Below, one piece after another: positions 25,522-34,399 of a stretch of 64,000 bases of DNA. The notes beneath the pieces were generated by a model. It was not told the origin of the DNA. It saw only the letters and a program-made list of their open reading frames with translations, and searched no databases. Within the stretch, counting starts at the first letter, position 1, and the number at the start of each line of letters is the position of its first letter. The stretch lies in assembly GCA_000824785.1 (NCBI GenBank), contig CCNB01000043.1, forward strand, positions 551,867 through 615,866, read 5' to 3'. Position numbers and translations under genes: made by a program. Source of the DNA: Mesorhizobium plurifarium (lineage in GTDB: Bacteria > Pseudomonadota > Alphaproteobacteria > Rhizobiales > Rhizobiaceae).

Positions 25522-26289
25522 TCAGCTTCTGGTGTTCGGGAGGCGGCCGGCGCGCAGCGTCGAGCGTATCTCGTATCGGTCGCCGCGCATGACGGAGACG
25601 GTGAATTCGAACGGGCCGCGCTCGTCGATGGTGATGCGCTCGACGACGAAGGCGGGATTGCCCGCGGGCAGGTCGAGCAGCTCGGCGTCGGCGACGCTGA
25701 CGGCGCCGACGCGATAATTCTCGCGCGCCTCGACCGGCACGATGCCGTATTGCCGCTCCAGCGCCTCGTAGAGCGAGCCCTTGAGCAGCCCGGCATCCAG
25801 GAAGCCCGGCACGCGCGCCGCCGAAAGCTGCGCGGTCTGAATGCCGATCGGTTCGTTGTTGCCCAGCCGCAGGCGCCGGATCCGCACGATGGGATCGCCC
25901 TCCTCGATCTCCAGCGCGCCGGCCGCAGCCGCATTGGCAGTGGTCAGGCTGCAATCGAGCAGGCGCGAGCCGGCGACCACGCCGATATTGCCCATTTCCT
26001 GCGTGAAGGAGGTGAGCTCGCGCGTGCCGGCGACCAGCGTGGCCGAGCGCACGAACGTGCCCCTGCCGTGCTCGCGCCTGAGCAGCCCGCTTTCCTCCAG
26101 GTTGCGCAGCGCGTGGCGCAAAGTGATGCGGCTGACGCCGAACAAGGCGCAGAGCCGGTCCTCGGCCGGGATCTGGTCGCCGGTTGCCCACTCGCCGCTC
26201 TTGACGATGGCGCGGATCGCCTCCTCGACCTGATACCAGAGCGGCTCGGGCCGCCTGCGGTCCGGCTGCTGAAAGCTCGCTTCGCTCAT
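25522..26289 (-). CDS. GntR/HutC-type transcriptional regulator
   Basis: 255 residues. The N-terminal winged helix (PLWYQVEEAIRAIVKSGEWA, with IPAEDRLCALFGVSRITLRH) is followed by a UTRA ligand-binding domain that starts near residue 90. HutC-class regulators often bind phosphorylated amino sugars. The ATG overlaps the stop of the ROK kinase gene by four bases. Its targets are probably the ATAAC-centred repeats in the divergent promoter region at 31083-31284. Confidence 0.88.
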   Translation of the reverse strand: MSEASFQQPDRRRPEPLWYQVEEAIRAIVKSGEWATGDQIPAEDRLCALFGVSRITLRHALRNLEESGLLRREHGRGTFVRSATLVAGTRELTSFTQEMGNIGVVAGSRLLDCSLTTANAAAAGALEIEEGDPIVRIRRLRLGNNEPIGIQTAQLSAARVPGFLDAGLLKGSLYEALERQYGIVPVEARENYRVGAVSVADAELLDLPAGNPAFVVERITIDERGPFEFTVSVMRGDRYEIRSTLRAGRLPNTRS

Positions 26290-27158
26290 CGGATCTGCCT
26301 CCACCCGCTTCCCGCCTGCCCGGCAAGCGCGGCACCGACCAGGCCGGCGCGGGAGCCGAACAATCCAGGCTTGAGTTCGATGCCGCGCAGATGCGGCGGC
26401 AATTGACGCCGAAGCGCCGCAAGCAATGGCGGCGCGATCACATCCAGCGCATCGGCAAGGCCGCCCGAGACGAGGATGACGCCCGGATCGAGCAACCCCA
26501 CGGCGCCGGCGAGCGCCGTGCCGAGCTGGCGCGCCGGCACCTCGAGCAGGGCCTGCGCGGCAAGCTGGCCTGCCTTGGCGGCTGCGATCAGCTGGCGGCT
26601 GTCGGCCAGTCCGATCTGCGCGGCAAGGGCGTCCAGCGCACGACCGGAGGCGACACGTTCCAGCCAGCCGCTGCGCTCCTCGCCGTGGTCCTTGATGTCG
26701 GCGCTGGCCCAGCCGAAGGAGCAGGCGCCGCCGTGCGCGCCGGCGACGATGCGACCGTTGGCCAGCACCGCCGAGCCGATGCCTGTGCCGATGGCCAGCA
26801 GGATTGCATCGGATACGTCCTTGGCCGCGCCTTGCGCCGCTTCCGCCAGAAGCGCGATCTGCGCGTCGTTGCCGACCGCCACGCTCATATCTCGGAACAG
26901 CGCGGCGATATCGACGCCATCGAGCCAGGGCAGGTTCGGGATCCAACGGCAGACCGACCCTTCAGTCAGGCCCGGCACCGCAAGCCCGAGCGCTTTGGCT
27001 TCGCCTGCGGCCGCAAGCGCGCGAACGCGCGCGGCGAACGCGTCAAGGCTTGCCGGCGCCGGCTCGCGGACCTGCGGCGCAAGGACGCCGATATCGCCGG
27101 TATGGACGGTGGCGCGCAGATTGGTGCCGCCGAGATCGATGGCGAGAATCGGTGTCAT
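26286..27158 (-). CDS. ROK family sugar kinase lacking the usual zinc motif
   Basis: 290 residues. ATP-binding signatures are DLGGTNLRATVH at the N-terminus and LLAIGTGIGSAVLANGRIV. The catalytic aspartate lies in GNDAQ. The usual ROK zinc motif (CxCGxxGCxE) is replaced by ACSFGWASADIKDHGE, with one cysteine. The substrate is probably a hexose or hexosamine. It overlaps the deacetylase gene upstream and the GntR gene downstream at ATGA-type junctions. Confidence 0.85.
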   Translation of the reverse strand: MTPILAIDLGGTNLRATVHTGDIGVLAPQVREPAPASLDAFAARVRALAAAGEAKALGLAVPGLTEGSVCRWIPNLPWLDGVDIAALFRDMSVAVGNDAQIALLAEAAQGAAKDVSDAILLAIGTGIGSAVLANGRIVAGAHGGACSFGWASADIKDHGEERSGWLERVASGRALDALAAQIGLADSRQLIAAAKAGQLAAQALLEVPARQLGTALAGAVGLLDPGVILVSGGLADALDVIAPPLLAALRRQLPPHLRGIELKPGLFGSRAGLVGAALAGQAGSGWRQIR

Positions 27159-27895
27159 GTCTCGCGGCTCCGATCGGCGGGCGGCGCGAACAGTCCGCTG
27201 CCGGCATTCCAGGAATGCGAGGCCGCCGCGAAGGCCTGCGCATGGCGCGTGCCGCGCAGGCAGCCGCGCAGCCGGTAGAGTGCGCTGTAATAGTCGACAT
27301 AGGGAAAGCTGCTCAGGCCCCGCGCCAGCTCATACTCCATCACCGCCTCCTGCCAGGCGTCGAAGCCGGCGCTGACGTCGACGAGATGCTCGGGGCGGAA
27401 ACCTTCGTCGTCCTCCCAGTTCTCGCCGAAGAGCAGAAGCTGCGGCGTATGCGCGGGATGGGCACGCTTCAGCGTCGGCAGAGCAGAGAAGAAAATGCCG
27501 GTCTGCGTGAGCTGCGCCGCCGCGCGATGGTCCTTGTGCCAGCTGCCGTGCCAGTGCGTGATGACAATCTCCGGCTGCACCCCGCGGATGACGTCGCAGA
27601 CCTGCAAGGCGGTCGCGTTGTCATTGGGCAGGAAGGCGTCGCGCAGCTTCATGTTGCGCATCGAAACACCGAGCCGCGCGGCGGCCTTCGCCGCCTCGTC
27701 CTCCTTCTGCGCCGAATAGTGCTCCGGAATCAGGCAGGGATGGCCCTGCTCGCCCATCGACAGATGCAGGAAGGTGACCTGGGCTCCATTCTTGGCGGCG
27801 GCCGCCGCAAGAGGCCCGGCGATGACCTCGGCGTCGAAGGCATGCGCCCCGACGACCAGGATCGAGCGCGCGGCATAGACCTTGTCCTCGATCAT
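27155..27895 (-). CDS. PIG-L family N-deacetylase
   Basis: 246-residue zinc-dependent deacetylase of the LmbE/PIG-L type, which removes acetyl groups from GlcNAc-like sugars. The first metal motif is AHAFDAE in place of the common AHPDDE; the H and D ligands are kept. The second is THWHGSWHKDHRAA, which supplies the third ligand. No signal peptide, so it acts after import. It overlaps the permease gene upstream and the kinase gene downstream by four bases each. Confidence 0.85.
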   Translation of the reverse strand: MIEDKVYAARSILVVGAHAFDAEVIAGPLAAAAAKNGAQVTFLHLSMGEQGHPCLIPEHYSAQKEDEAAKAAARLGVSMRNMKLRDAFLPNDNATALQVCDVIRGVQPEIVITHWHGSWHKDHRAAAQLTQTGIFFSALPTLKRAHPAHTPQLLLFGENWEDDEGFRPEHLVDVSAGFDAWQEAVMEYELARGLSSFPYVDYYSALYRLRGCLRGTRHAQAFAAASHSWNAGSGLFAPPADRSRET

Positions 27896-28749
27896 TTCAT
27901 GCCTCCCCCGGCGCCGACGCCCTCGCGAATCTGGCGCGCCAGCAAACAATACATGATCAGGATCGGCGCCATGGAGATCGCCAGCGAAGCGAACACCAGG
28001 CCCCAATCGGTGCGGAACTGTCCGACGAACACGCTGATGGCCAGCGGCACGGTCTTGTAGCGGTCGTCGAAGATGAAGATCAGCGGGAAGAAGAAATCGT
28101 TCCACACTGCGATCGCCGAGAAGATGGCGACGATCGACACCGCCGGCTTCACCATCGGCAGCACGATCTGGAACAGGATGCGCGTCTCGCCGGCGCCGTC
28201 CATGCGCGCTGCCTCGTCGAGCTCGGACGGCAGCACGCGCATGAAATTGGCGAAGATGAAGACGGCGAAGGGAATGCGGATCGCCGAATAGACGAGGATC
28301 AGCCCGGTGAGCGAGTCAAGCAGGCCGAGGGAGCGCATCAGCGTGAACAGCTCGACCGAGGCCAGCCGGATCGGCAGCATGATGCCGGACAGGAAAAGGC
28401 CAAGCATGATGCCGTTCCAGCCGAGCCTGTAGCGGCTGAGCGGATAGGCGGCCATGGCCGAGACGATGATGGTGAGGACCACCGCGCCGCCGGTGACGAT
28501 CAGGCTGTTGATGAAGTTGTGGCCGAGATCGGCCCGCGTCCAGGCGCGGACGAAATTGTCGAACGCCCAGCTCTGCGGCAGGCCGAGCCGGTTGTCGTAG
28601 ATCTCGGCTGTCGTCTTGAAGCAGGAAACGATGAGGATGTAGAGCGGCAGCAGCACCGCCGCCGTCCAGGCCAGCAGGATGGTCCAGCCGGGCAATTGCG
28701 CGAGCCTCCGCAGAATTGCCAATGTTTGCTGACTGGGCGGCGTGTTCAT
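27892..28749 (-). CDS. Carbohydrate ABC importer permease (MalG-type)
   Basis: 285 residues, six membrane segments. The coupling-helix EAA motif is ELDEAARMDGAGETRILFQI, followed by LPMVKPAVSIVAI. Its ATG overlaps the stop of the first permease gene as ATGA. No ATPase gene is in the cluster. Confidence 0.9.
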   Translation of the reverse strand: MNTPPSQQTLAILRRLAQLPGWTILLAWTAAVLLPLYILIVSCFKTTAEIYDNRLGLPQSWAFDNFVRAWTRADLGHNFINSLIVTGGAVVLTIIVSAMAAYPLSRYRLGWNGIMLGLFLSGIMLPIRLASVELFTLMRSLGLLDSLTGLILVYSAIRIPFAVFIFANFMRVLPSELDEAARMDGAGETRILFQIVLPMVKPAVSIVAIFSAIAVWNDFFFPLIFIFDDRYKTVPLAISVFVGQFRTDWGLVFASLAISMAPILIMYCLLARQIREGVGAGGGMK

Positions 28750-29678
28750 AGCTCGACCGTCCGCTTGTCGAAGAAGCGCAGCATCAACAGCGTGCCGATG
28801 CTGAGGATCAGGAACAGCATCGTGCCGAGCGCCAGCGCCAGTCCGATGTCGGTGATGCCGACCGCGCCTTCCGCGCCGAAGGCCAGGCGGTAGAAATAGG
28901 TCACCAGCGTGTCGGTCGCATAGCTCGGATTGCCTTGCACGCCCTGCATCACATAGACGATATCGAACTGGTTGAAGGTGTTGATGAAGGAGAGCGTCGT
29001 CAGCGTGCCGAGCGCCGGCATCAAGAGCGGCAGCGCTATCGCATAGAGCATGCGCGCATGGCCGGCGCCGTCGAGCTTCGCGGCTTCGAACACCTGCGGC
29101 GAGATTTGTCTCAAGCCCGCCGTGTAGATCAGCACCGGCAGGCCCATCCAGTTCCAGGCGTCGACGGCGATAAGCATGCCGAGCGCGGTGTAGCTGTTGC
29201 CGAGCACGGTCAGGCTGCCCTGATGCAGGCCAAGCCCGTTCAGCGCCCATTCGACGATGCCGCCCGGCGCCAAGAGCAGCCGCCACAGCGCGCCGACGAT
29301 GACGGGGCTGAGCACCGCTGGGAAGAAGAACACCGACTGGAAGAAGGCAGCGCCCCTGCCACGCAGGAAAAGCAGCCAGGCGAACAAAAGGCCGAGCCCG
29401 TTCTGCAGCACCATGATGCCGAAGAACCACACGACGTTGTGCCACAGCGCCCCGTAGAGCCGCGCCCCGCTCGGGAACACGAAGAGCCGCGAGAAGTTTG
29501 CCAGCCCCGCGAACTCCTGCATGCGCAGCCCCTTCCAGGTGAAGAAGCTGCCCCACAGCGACAACAGCAGCGGATAGAGCACGAACAGCCCGTAGACGGC
29601 CAAGGCCGGCAGGATGAACAGCACCGCCATGCGCTGCTGCGTGCGCTGAAGGCTGGTCGTGCGGCGGGGCTTGATCAT
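28746..29678 (-). CDS. Carbohydrate ABC importer permease (MalF-type)
   Basis: 310 residues, starting MIKPRRTTSLQ. Six membrane segments. The EAA motif is QVFEAAKLDGAGHARMLYAI with LPLLMPALGTL. It pairs with the MalG-type permease downstream. A strong hairpin lies between it and the binding-protein gene upstream. Confidence 0.9.
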   Translation of the reverse strand: MIKPRRTTSLQRTQQRMAVLFILPALAVYGLFVLYPLLLSLWGSFFTWKGLRMQEFAGLANFSRLFVFPSGARLYGALWHNVVWFFGIMVLQNGLGLLFAWLLFLRGRGAAFFQSVFFFPAVLSPVIVGALWRLLLAPGGIVEWALNGLGLHQGSLTVLGNSYTALGMLIAVDAWNWMGLPVLIYTAGLRQISPQVFEAAKLDGAGHARMLYAIALPLLMPALGTLTTLSFINTFNQFDIVYVMQGVQGNPSYATDTLVTYFYRLAFGAEGAVGITDIGLALALGTMLFLILSIGTLLMLRFFDKRTVEL

Positions 29679-29705
29679 GCGCTGCGTTCTGTGGGGCAGA
29701 GATGT

Positions 29706-29722
29706 CGGCCGTCTGACGGCCG
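29706..29722 (-). terminator. Intercistronic hairpin after the binding-protein gene
   Basis: CGGCCGTC-T-GACGGCCG is an 8-bp inverted repeat in the 55-base gap between the binding-protein stop and the permease start. No T-run follows, so it more likely stabilises the upstream mRNA or attenuates than fully terminates. Confidence 0.5.
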
Positions 29723-29733
29723 GCCGGCACTCC

Positions 29734-31005
29734 CTACTGCTTTGGTTTGAACCAGGTGGCGACGGCGGCCTGCATGTCCGCCGCCAGCTTCTCCGGCGTG
29801 ACATTGCCTTCGACCATGTCGATGATCTCGGATTGCAGCACCGAGGAAGCCGTCGGCGTCTGCCAGCGGAAGCCGACCAGCGTCAGATATGGCGTCGAGT
29901 TCTTCGCCATCTCCATCATCTTGGACAGAACCGGATCTTTCACCGTGACGTCGGTGCGGGCCGGCGGCCAGCCGAGCTCGTCGGCGAAGGCCTGCGCGAA
30001 TTCGGTCGAGGCCATGTAGTTCAGCACCTTGGTTGCCGCTTCCTTGTTCTGGCTCTCCGAGACCAGACCGTAGGAGCCGTCCGAGAAGGCCGAGGTGTAG
30101 AGCTTGGTCGAGGCGTCGTCGGCCGGGAACGGGAAGATCGAGAATTTCAGCTTCGGGTTCTGCGACTTGAAGCTGCCGTTCTCGAACGAGCCGCCGAAGA
30201 ACATTGCCGCCTTGCCGCCGATGAACTGCTGCGTCGCGGTGGTGTAGTCGATGCCCGCGAAACCGTCGGAGTAGTAAGGCTTCAGCTCGGCGAAGCGCTT
30301 CAGCGCCGCGACATAACGCGGGTCCTCGAAGGTCGCCTTGCCGCTCATCATCTCGTCATAGAAGCCGGGACCGTAGAGCGTCGGCCCGATGACGCCGACG
30401 CCGATCTCCAGCTCCCAGGCCGAGCCGTTGGCGCCGCCATTGGCGATCGGCGTAATGCCGGCCGCCTTGAGTTTTTCGCAGGCGGCGACGAAGTCCTTGT
30501 AGGTTTTCGGGATCGCGATGCCTTGCGCGGCAAAAATCTCCTCGTTGTAGAAGACGCCCATCATCGGCACCGAATAGGGCACGCCGTAGAGCTTGCCGTC
30601 GGCGCGGCCGCGCGCGCCGCCAAGGGCCGCATCCGGCATGTTCTTCAGTTCGGTTACGCTGTCGTCGAGCGCGTCGAGATAGCCGCCTTCGATGAAAGGC
30701 TGCAATTCGCCATAGGCCTTGAGCTGCGCGATATCGGGTCCGCGGCCGCCGCGCAGCGCCGTGCTCAGGCGGTTCTGGTAGTCGGCGTCGGGCGTGAACT
30801 GGATATCGACCTTGATATCGGGGTTCTTCTTCTCGAAGGCCTCGAAGATGCGATGCATCGCGGCCTCGTCCTCGGTGCGCCAACTCCACAGCGTCACCGT
30901 CGAGTCGGCGCGGGCCGGCAGCGTCGTAATGGCGCCGGCGCAAGCTACGGCAACGCCGCCGATCAGGCCGAGCGCGGCGCGCCGGTGGATGGAAAGCATG
31001 CTCAT
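29734..31005 (-). CDS. Carbohydrate ABC importer substrate-binding protein
   Basis: Periplasmic binding protein (family 1, MalE/UgpB-like) of 423 residues. A signal peptide follows a basic start (MSMLSIHRRAALGLIGGVAV) and ends near TLPARA. The mature part begins DSTVTLWSWRTEDEAAMHRI. The ATG at 31005 is preferred because GGGAGAA lies about 8 bases upstream. It heads the cluster with two permeases, deacetylase, kinase, GntR and SIS genes. An acylated amino sugar is the likely cargo, by context only. Confidence 0.9.
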   Translation of the reverse strand: MSMLSIHRRAALGLIGGVAVACAGAITTLPARADSTVTLWSWRTEDEAAMHRIFEAFEKKNPDIKVDIQFTPDADYQNRLSTALRGGRGPDIAQLKAYGELQPFIEGGYLDALDDSVTELKNMPDAALGGARGRADGKLYGVPYSVPMMGVFYNEEIFAAQGIAIPKTYKDFVAACEKLKAAGITPIANGGANGSAWELEIGVGVIGPTLYGPGFYDEMMSGKATFEDPRYVAALKRFAELKPYYSDGFAGIDYTTATQQFIGGKAAMFFGGSFENGSFKSQNPKLKFSIFPFPADDASTKLYTSAFSDGSYGLVSESQNKEAATKVLNYMASTEFAQAFADELGWPPARTDVTVKDPVLSKMMEMAKNSTPYLTLVGFRWQTPTASSVLQSEIIDMVEGNVTPEKLAADMQAAVATWFKPKQ

Positions 31006-31317
31006 TACCAGTTCTCCCATTGTTTCGGTTTTGCGGCTCGAACGGCAAGCAGCCCGGAGGCGGTCGTCTGCTTTTTCGTAAAGTCATTATAACGACATGA
31101 TGCCGTCCGCAAGAGCCATAACGACATCGATGATCGGGGGCGGCACGGGAGGCAACGGAATATATGGTTGATTTATAACAACTATTTTATACCACCGATG
31201 CTATCCGCATTTTTGATCCACGAACATGCTCCGGGCCTTCGCATGCAAGGGGCTTGCGCCACTGCTCAAACTTGTCATAACGTCATTGCTCGTGCCGCTT
31301 TTTTGTGGAGGATGCCG
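31006..31317. promoter_or_regulatory. Divergent promoter region of two sugar importers with repeated ATAAC elements
   Basis: 312 bases with no gene. GTCATTATAACGAC at 31083-31096 is a near-palindrome. Related elements are CCATAACGAC (31116-31125), TTATAACAAC (31173-31182) and TCATAACGTC (31275-31284). They are candidate operators for the GntR regulator at 25522. AT-rich promoter-like sequence lies at 31161-31195. Confidence 0.45.
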
Positions 31318-32610
31318 ATGTCGCTTGCCTGGATCTCGAAGCTGGCTCTCGCAGCGGGGCTCGTCGCGCTACCCGCGACCGGCTGGGCTCAATCGGTCAA
31401 CATCTCCTACCTGACCCACTGGTCGCCGGAGACGGTGGCCTTGCTCGAAGCGGCGGCGAAGGATTTTTCCACCACTCATCCGGATGTCGCCATCACCGTG
31501 CGCGCGGTCCCCTTCGGCGACCTGCTGACCACGCTGCGCTCGCAGGGCGGCTCCTCCGACGGCCCGACGATCGGCGGCATCTACGACCTGTGGCTGCCGG
31601 AACTGGCCAGGGACAAGCTCGTCGCCCCTGCTCCCGACGCTGTTGCCAGCGAGGTGAAGAAAGCCTGGCCGGCGGGCGTCGTCAGCGCCGCCTCCGTCGG
31701 CGGCGCGCTTTACGGCATCCCGAACGAGATCGACGTCTATGCGCTGAACTACAACAAGGAACTGTTCAAGGAAGCGGGCATCGCCGCGCCTCCGAAAACA
31801 TGGGCCGAATTCAAGGATGCCGCAGTCAAGCTGACCAACAAGGACAAGGGCCAGCAGGGCTTCGGCATGATCAACTCATGGGCGGCGGGCGTGGTCCATC
31901 CCTTTGCGTCGCTGCTCGTCTCCAATGGTGGCAACCTGGTCAAGGACGGCAAGCCGGCGCTGGACAGTCCCCAGGCCGGCGAGACCTTCGCGCTCTATGA
32001 AGACTTGATAAAGTCCGGCGCGAGCAATCCGGCGATGGCGACCGCCGACGCCAACACCACCGGTCCGTTCCTCGACAATTTCGTCTCCGGCAAGACCGGC
32101 ATGATCATCATGGCGAACTGGTGGGAAAGCGCGCTCAAGACCGGCATGGGCGACAAGTTCGCAAACATCGCCACAGCGCCGATCCCGGTAGGCCCGGGCG
32201 GCGACAAACCGCATTCGATCTCCTATTCCTGGATGACCGTCGTCAACGCCAAGGCCGGCGAGGCCGAGCAGAAGGCGGCCTGGGAGTTCCTGGCCTGGCT
32301 GAACAGCCCGAAATCGGGCAAGAACGGCGCCTCGGCCATGTCCGACATATTGATGTCGATGGGCATCCTGCCGTCTCGCACTTCCGACATCGAGGCGCAT
32401 AAGGACAAGCTCGGTTCCGAATTCCTGTCCGGCTATGTCAGCGTGCTTGCCGATGCGCAGCCATTTCCGGTCGTGCTCGGCGGCCAGGAATTCTCGGAAT
32501 CCCTGCAGCAGACGCTCGAGGCGTTGCAGTATGGCCAGGTCTCGGCCAAGGATGCGCAGGCGAACGCTCAGGCCGACGCCACGTCGATCCTGGAGCGTGC
32601 CGCCAAATAG
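31318..32610 (+). CDS. Second carbohydrate ABC substrate-binding protein
   Basis: 430-residue periplasmic binding protein, family 1. The signal peptide is MSLAWISKLALAAGLVALPA, with cleavage near TGWAQ. The mature part starts SVNISYLTHWSPETVALLEA. Of the two ATGs at 31312 and 31318 the second is better spaced from GGAGG. It is divergent from the first importer and followed by its own two permease genes, with no ATPase and no catabolic gene. Confidence 0.9.
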   Translation: MSLAWISKLALAAGLVALPATGWAQSVNISYLTHWSPETVALLEAAAKDFSTTHPDVAITVRAVPFGDLLTTLRSQGGSSDGPTIGGIYDLWLPELARDKLVAPAPDAVASEVKKAWPAGVVSAASVGGALYGIPNEIDVYALNYNKELFKEAGIAAPPKTWAEFKDAAVKLTNKDKGQQGFGMINSWAAGVVHPFASLLVSNGGNLVKDGKPALDSPQAGETFALYEDLIKSGASNPAMATADANTTGPFLDNFVSGKTGMIIMANWWESALKTGMGDKFANIATAPIPVGPGGDKPHSISYSWMTVVNAKAGEAEQKAAWEFLAWLNSPKSGKNGASAMSDILMSMGILPSRTSDIEAHKDKLGSEFLSGYVSVLADAQPFPVVLGGQEFSESLQQTLEALQYGQVSAKDAQANAQADATSILERAAK

Positions 32611-32637
32611 TTCGGGTCCCTGACCGGAAGCAGGTGA

Positions 32638-33528
32638 ATGGCCAAAGCTTTCCGTGCCTCGGCGGGCATCATGCTTGCGCCCGCCGTGACATTGATCGGC
32701 GTGTTCGTGCTTGTGCCGATGCTGCTCACCGTCTGGCTGTCCTTCCAGGACTGGTCGACGCAGACGCCCTTTTCCGAGGCGAGCTTCGTCGGCCTCGGCA
32801 ATTTCCACGAGATCTTCGGCCCGACCTCGGTCGGCCGCGACTTCAAGACCGCGCTCCTCAACACGGCGATCTACACCGCGCTGTCGGTCGTCCTCATCCT
32901 GCCGCTGTCGGTCGTCTTCGGCCTGCTGGTCTATCAGCGCCAGGTCGCCGGCGGCACGGCGCTGCGCACGGTGCTGTTCTCCACCTACATGGTGCCGATG
33001 ATCGCCGTCGCCCTGGTCTGGTCGAAGCTCTATGCGCCGAGCGAAGGCCCGCTCAACCAGCTGCTCGGCCTGATCGGGATTAGCCCGCAACCCTGGCTCT
33101 CCTCGCCGCGCTCGGCGCTGGTCTCGATCGTGCTGCTCAATGTCTGGCAGCAGGTCGGCTATTTCACCGTGCTCGCCATCGCCGGGCTGACGCAGATCCC
33201 AAGCAGCCTCTATGAGGCGGCGACGCTCGACGGCGCCAATGGCCGGGAGCAGTTCCGCTTCATCACCCTGCCCCTGCTGCGCCGCACGCTTCTGTTCAGC
33301 GCCGTCATCGCCATCATCAACGCCGTGCAGGTGTTCGAGCCAGTCGCGTTGATCACGCAAGGCGGACCGGTCGGCTCGACCAATGTGCTCACCTACCATA
33401 TCCGCCGCGTCGGCATCGAACGCGCGCAAGGCGGGCTGGGCTCGGCCATGGCGGTGATGCTGATGATCTCGCTGATCGTCTGCGTTTCGGCGCTGTTTGC
33501 CTTCGTCAACCGCAAGGACAGCGAATGA
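32638..33528 (+). CDS. Second carbohydrate ABC importer, MalF-type permease
   Basis: 296 residues, six membrane segments. The coupling motif reads SLYEAATLDGANGREQFRFI followed by TLPLLRRTLLFS. It begins 27 bases after the binding-protein gene and overlaps the next permease gene by four bases. Confidence 0.9.
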   Translation: MAKAFRASAGIMLAPAVTLIGVFVLVPMLLTVWLSFQDWSTQTPFSEASFVGLGNFHEIFGPTSVGRDFKTALLNTAIYTALSVVLILPLSVVFGLLVYQRQVAGGTALRTVLFSTYMVPMIAVALVWSKLYAPSEGPLNQLLGLIGISPQPWLSSPRSALVSIVLLNVWQQVGYFTVLAIAGLTQIPSSLYEAATLDGANGREQFRFITLPLLRRTLLFSAVIAIINAVQVFEPVALITQGGPVGSTNVLTYHIRRVGIERAQGGLGSAMAVMLMISLIVCVSALFAFVNRKDSE

Positions 33529-34385
33529 GCGCGGCTACCCGATCGGTCGCCCGCAAACGCCCTTCAGGGCGCAAGGCGCTGCTTGCGACCGCAATGCTTC
33601 TGGTCGCCGTCGCCTCCGCCTTCCCGCTCGCCTGGATGGTGCTATCCAGCCTGAAGACGCCGGCCGAGACCATGCAGGTGCCGCCGGTCTGGATCCCGCA
33701 CACGCCGACGCTCGATGCCTATGAAAAGGTCGCTGGCGTCATCAATGTCGGACGCTCGATGTGGAACTCCTTGGTCATCGCCTCGATCACCACGGCGGGC
33801 ATCCTGATCACCAGCATGATGGCCGGCTACGCCTTCGCCAAATACTCCTTCCCCGGCCGCTCGCTGCTCTTCTCGCTGCTGATCGCCACCATGTTCCTGC
33901 CGCCGATCGTGACGCTGATCCCGCTCTACCGCATGGTCGGCTCGATCGGGCTGAACGCCAGCCTCGCCGGCATCATCGTGCCCAACCTCGCCAACGCCTT
34001 CGGCATCTTCCTGATGCGCCAGTTCATCGCCGGCGTGCCCGACGACCTCATCGACGCTGCACGCATGGACGGCGCCTCCGAGCTGCTCATCCTCTACAAG
34101 ATCGTGGCGCCGAGCGTGGCGCCTGCGATCGCGGCGCTCGCGCTCTTCGCCTTCGTCTATCACTGGAACAGCTACCTCTGGCCGCTCACCGTCCTGCAGG
34201 GCAATGCCGACGCCTATCCGATCGTGATCAGCCTCAGCCGGCTGCTCAGCTACAATCGCGGCGCCGTCAACACCGGCCTGGTGATGGCCGGCGCCACGCT
34301 CGCCGTACTGCCGCCGCTGGTGCTCTTCGTCTTCCTGCAGCGCTTTTTCGTCGATTCGATCGTGGGATCCGCGATCAAGGGGTAG
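33525..34385 (+). CDS. Second carbohydrate ABC importer, MalG-type permease
   Basis: 286 residues. A basic N-terminus is followed by six membrane segments, with the EAA-like motif DLIDAARMDGASELLILYKI. It ends the unit. The next genes are on the minus strand, so an ATPase must come from elsewhere in the genome. Confidence 0.9.
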   Translation: MSAATRSVARKRPSGRKALLATAMLLVAVASAFPLAWMVLSSLKTPAETMQVPPVWIPHTPTLDAYEKVAGVINVGRSMWNSLVIASITTAGILITSMMAGYAFAKYSFPGRSLLFSLLIATMFLPPIVTLIPLYRMVGSIGLNASLAGIIVPNLANAFGIFLMRQFIAGVPDDLIDAARMDGASELLILYKIVAPSVAPAIAALALFAFVYHWNSYLWPLTVLQGNADAYPIVISLSRLLSYNRGAVNTGLVMAGATLAVLPPLVLFVFLQRFFVDSIVGSAIKG

Positions 34386-34399
34386 CTTGCGAGAGTCGC

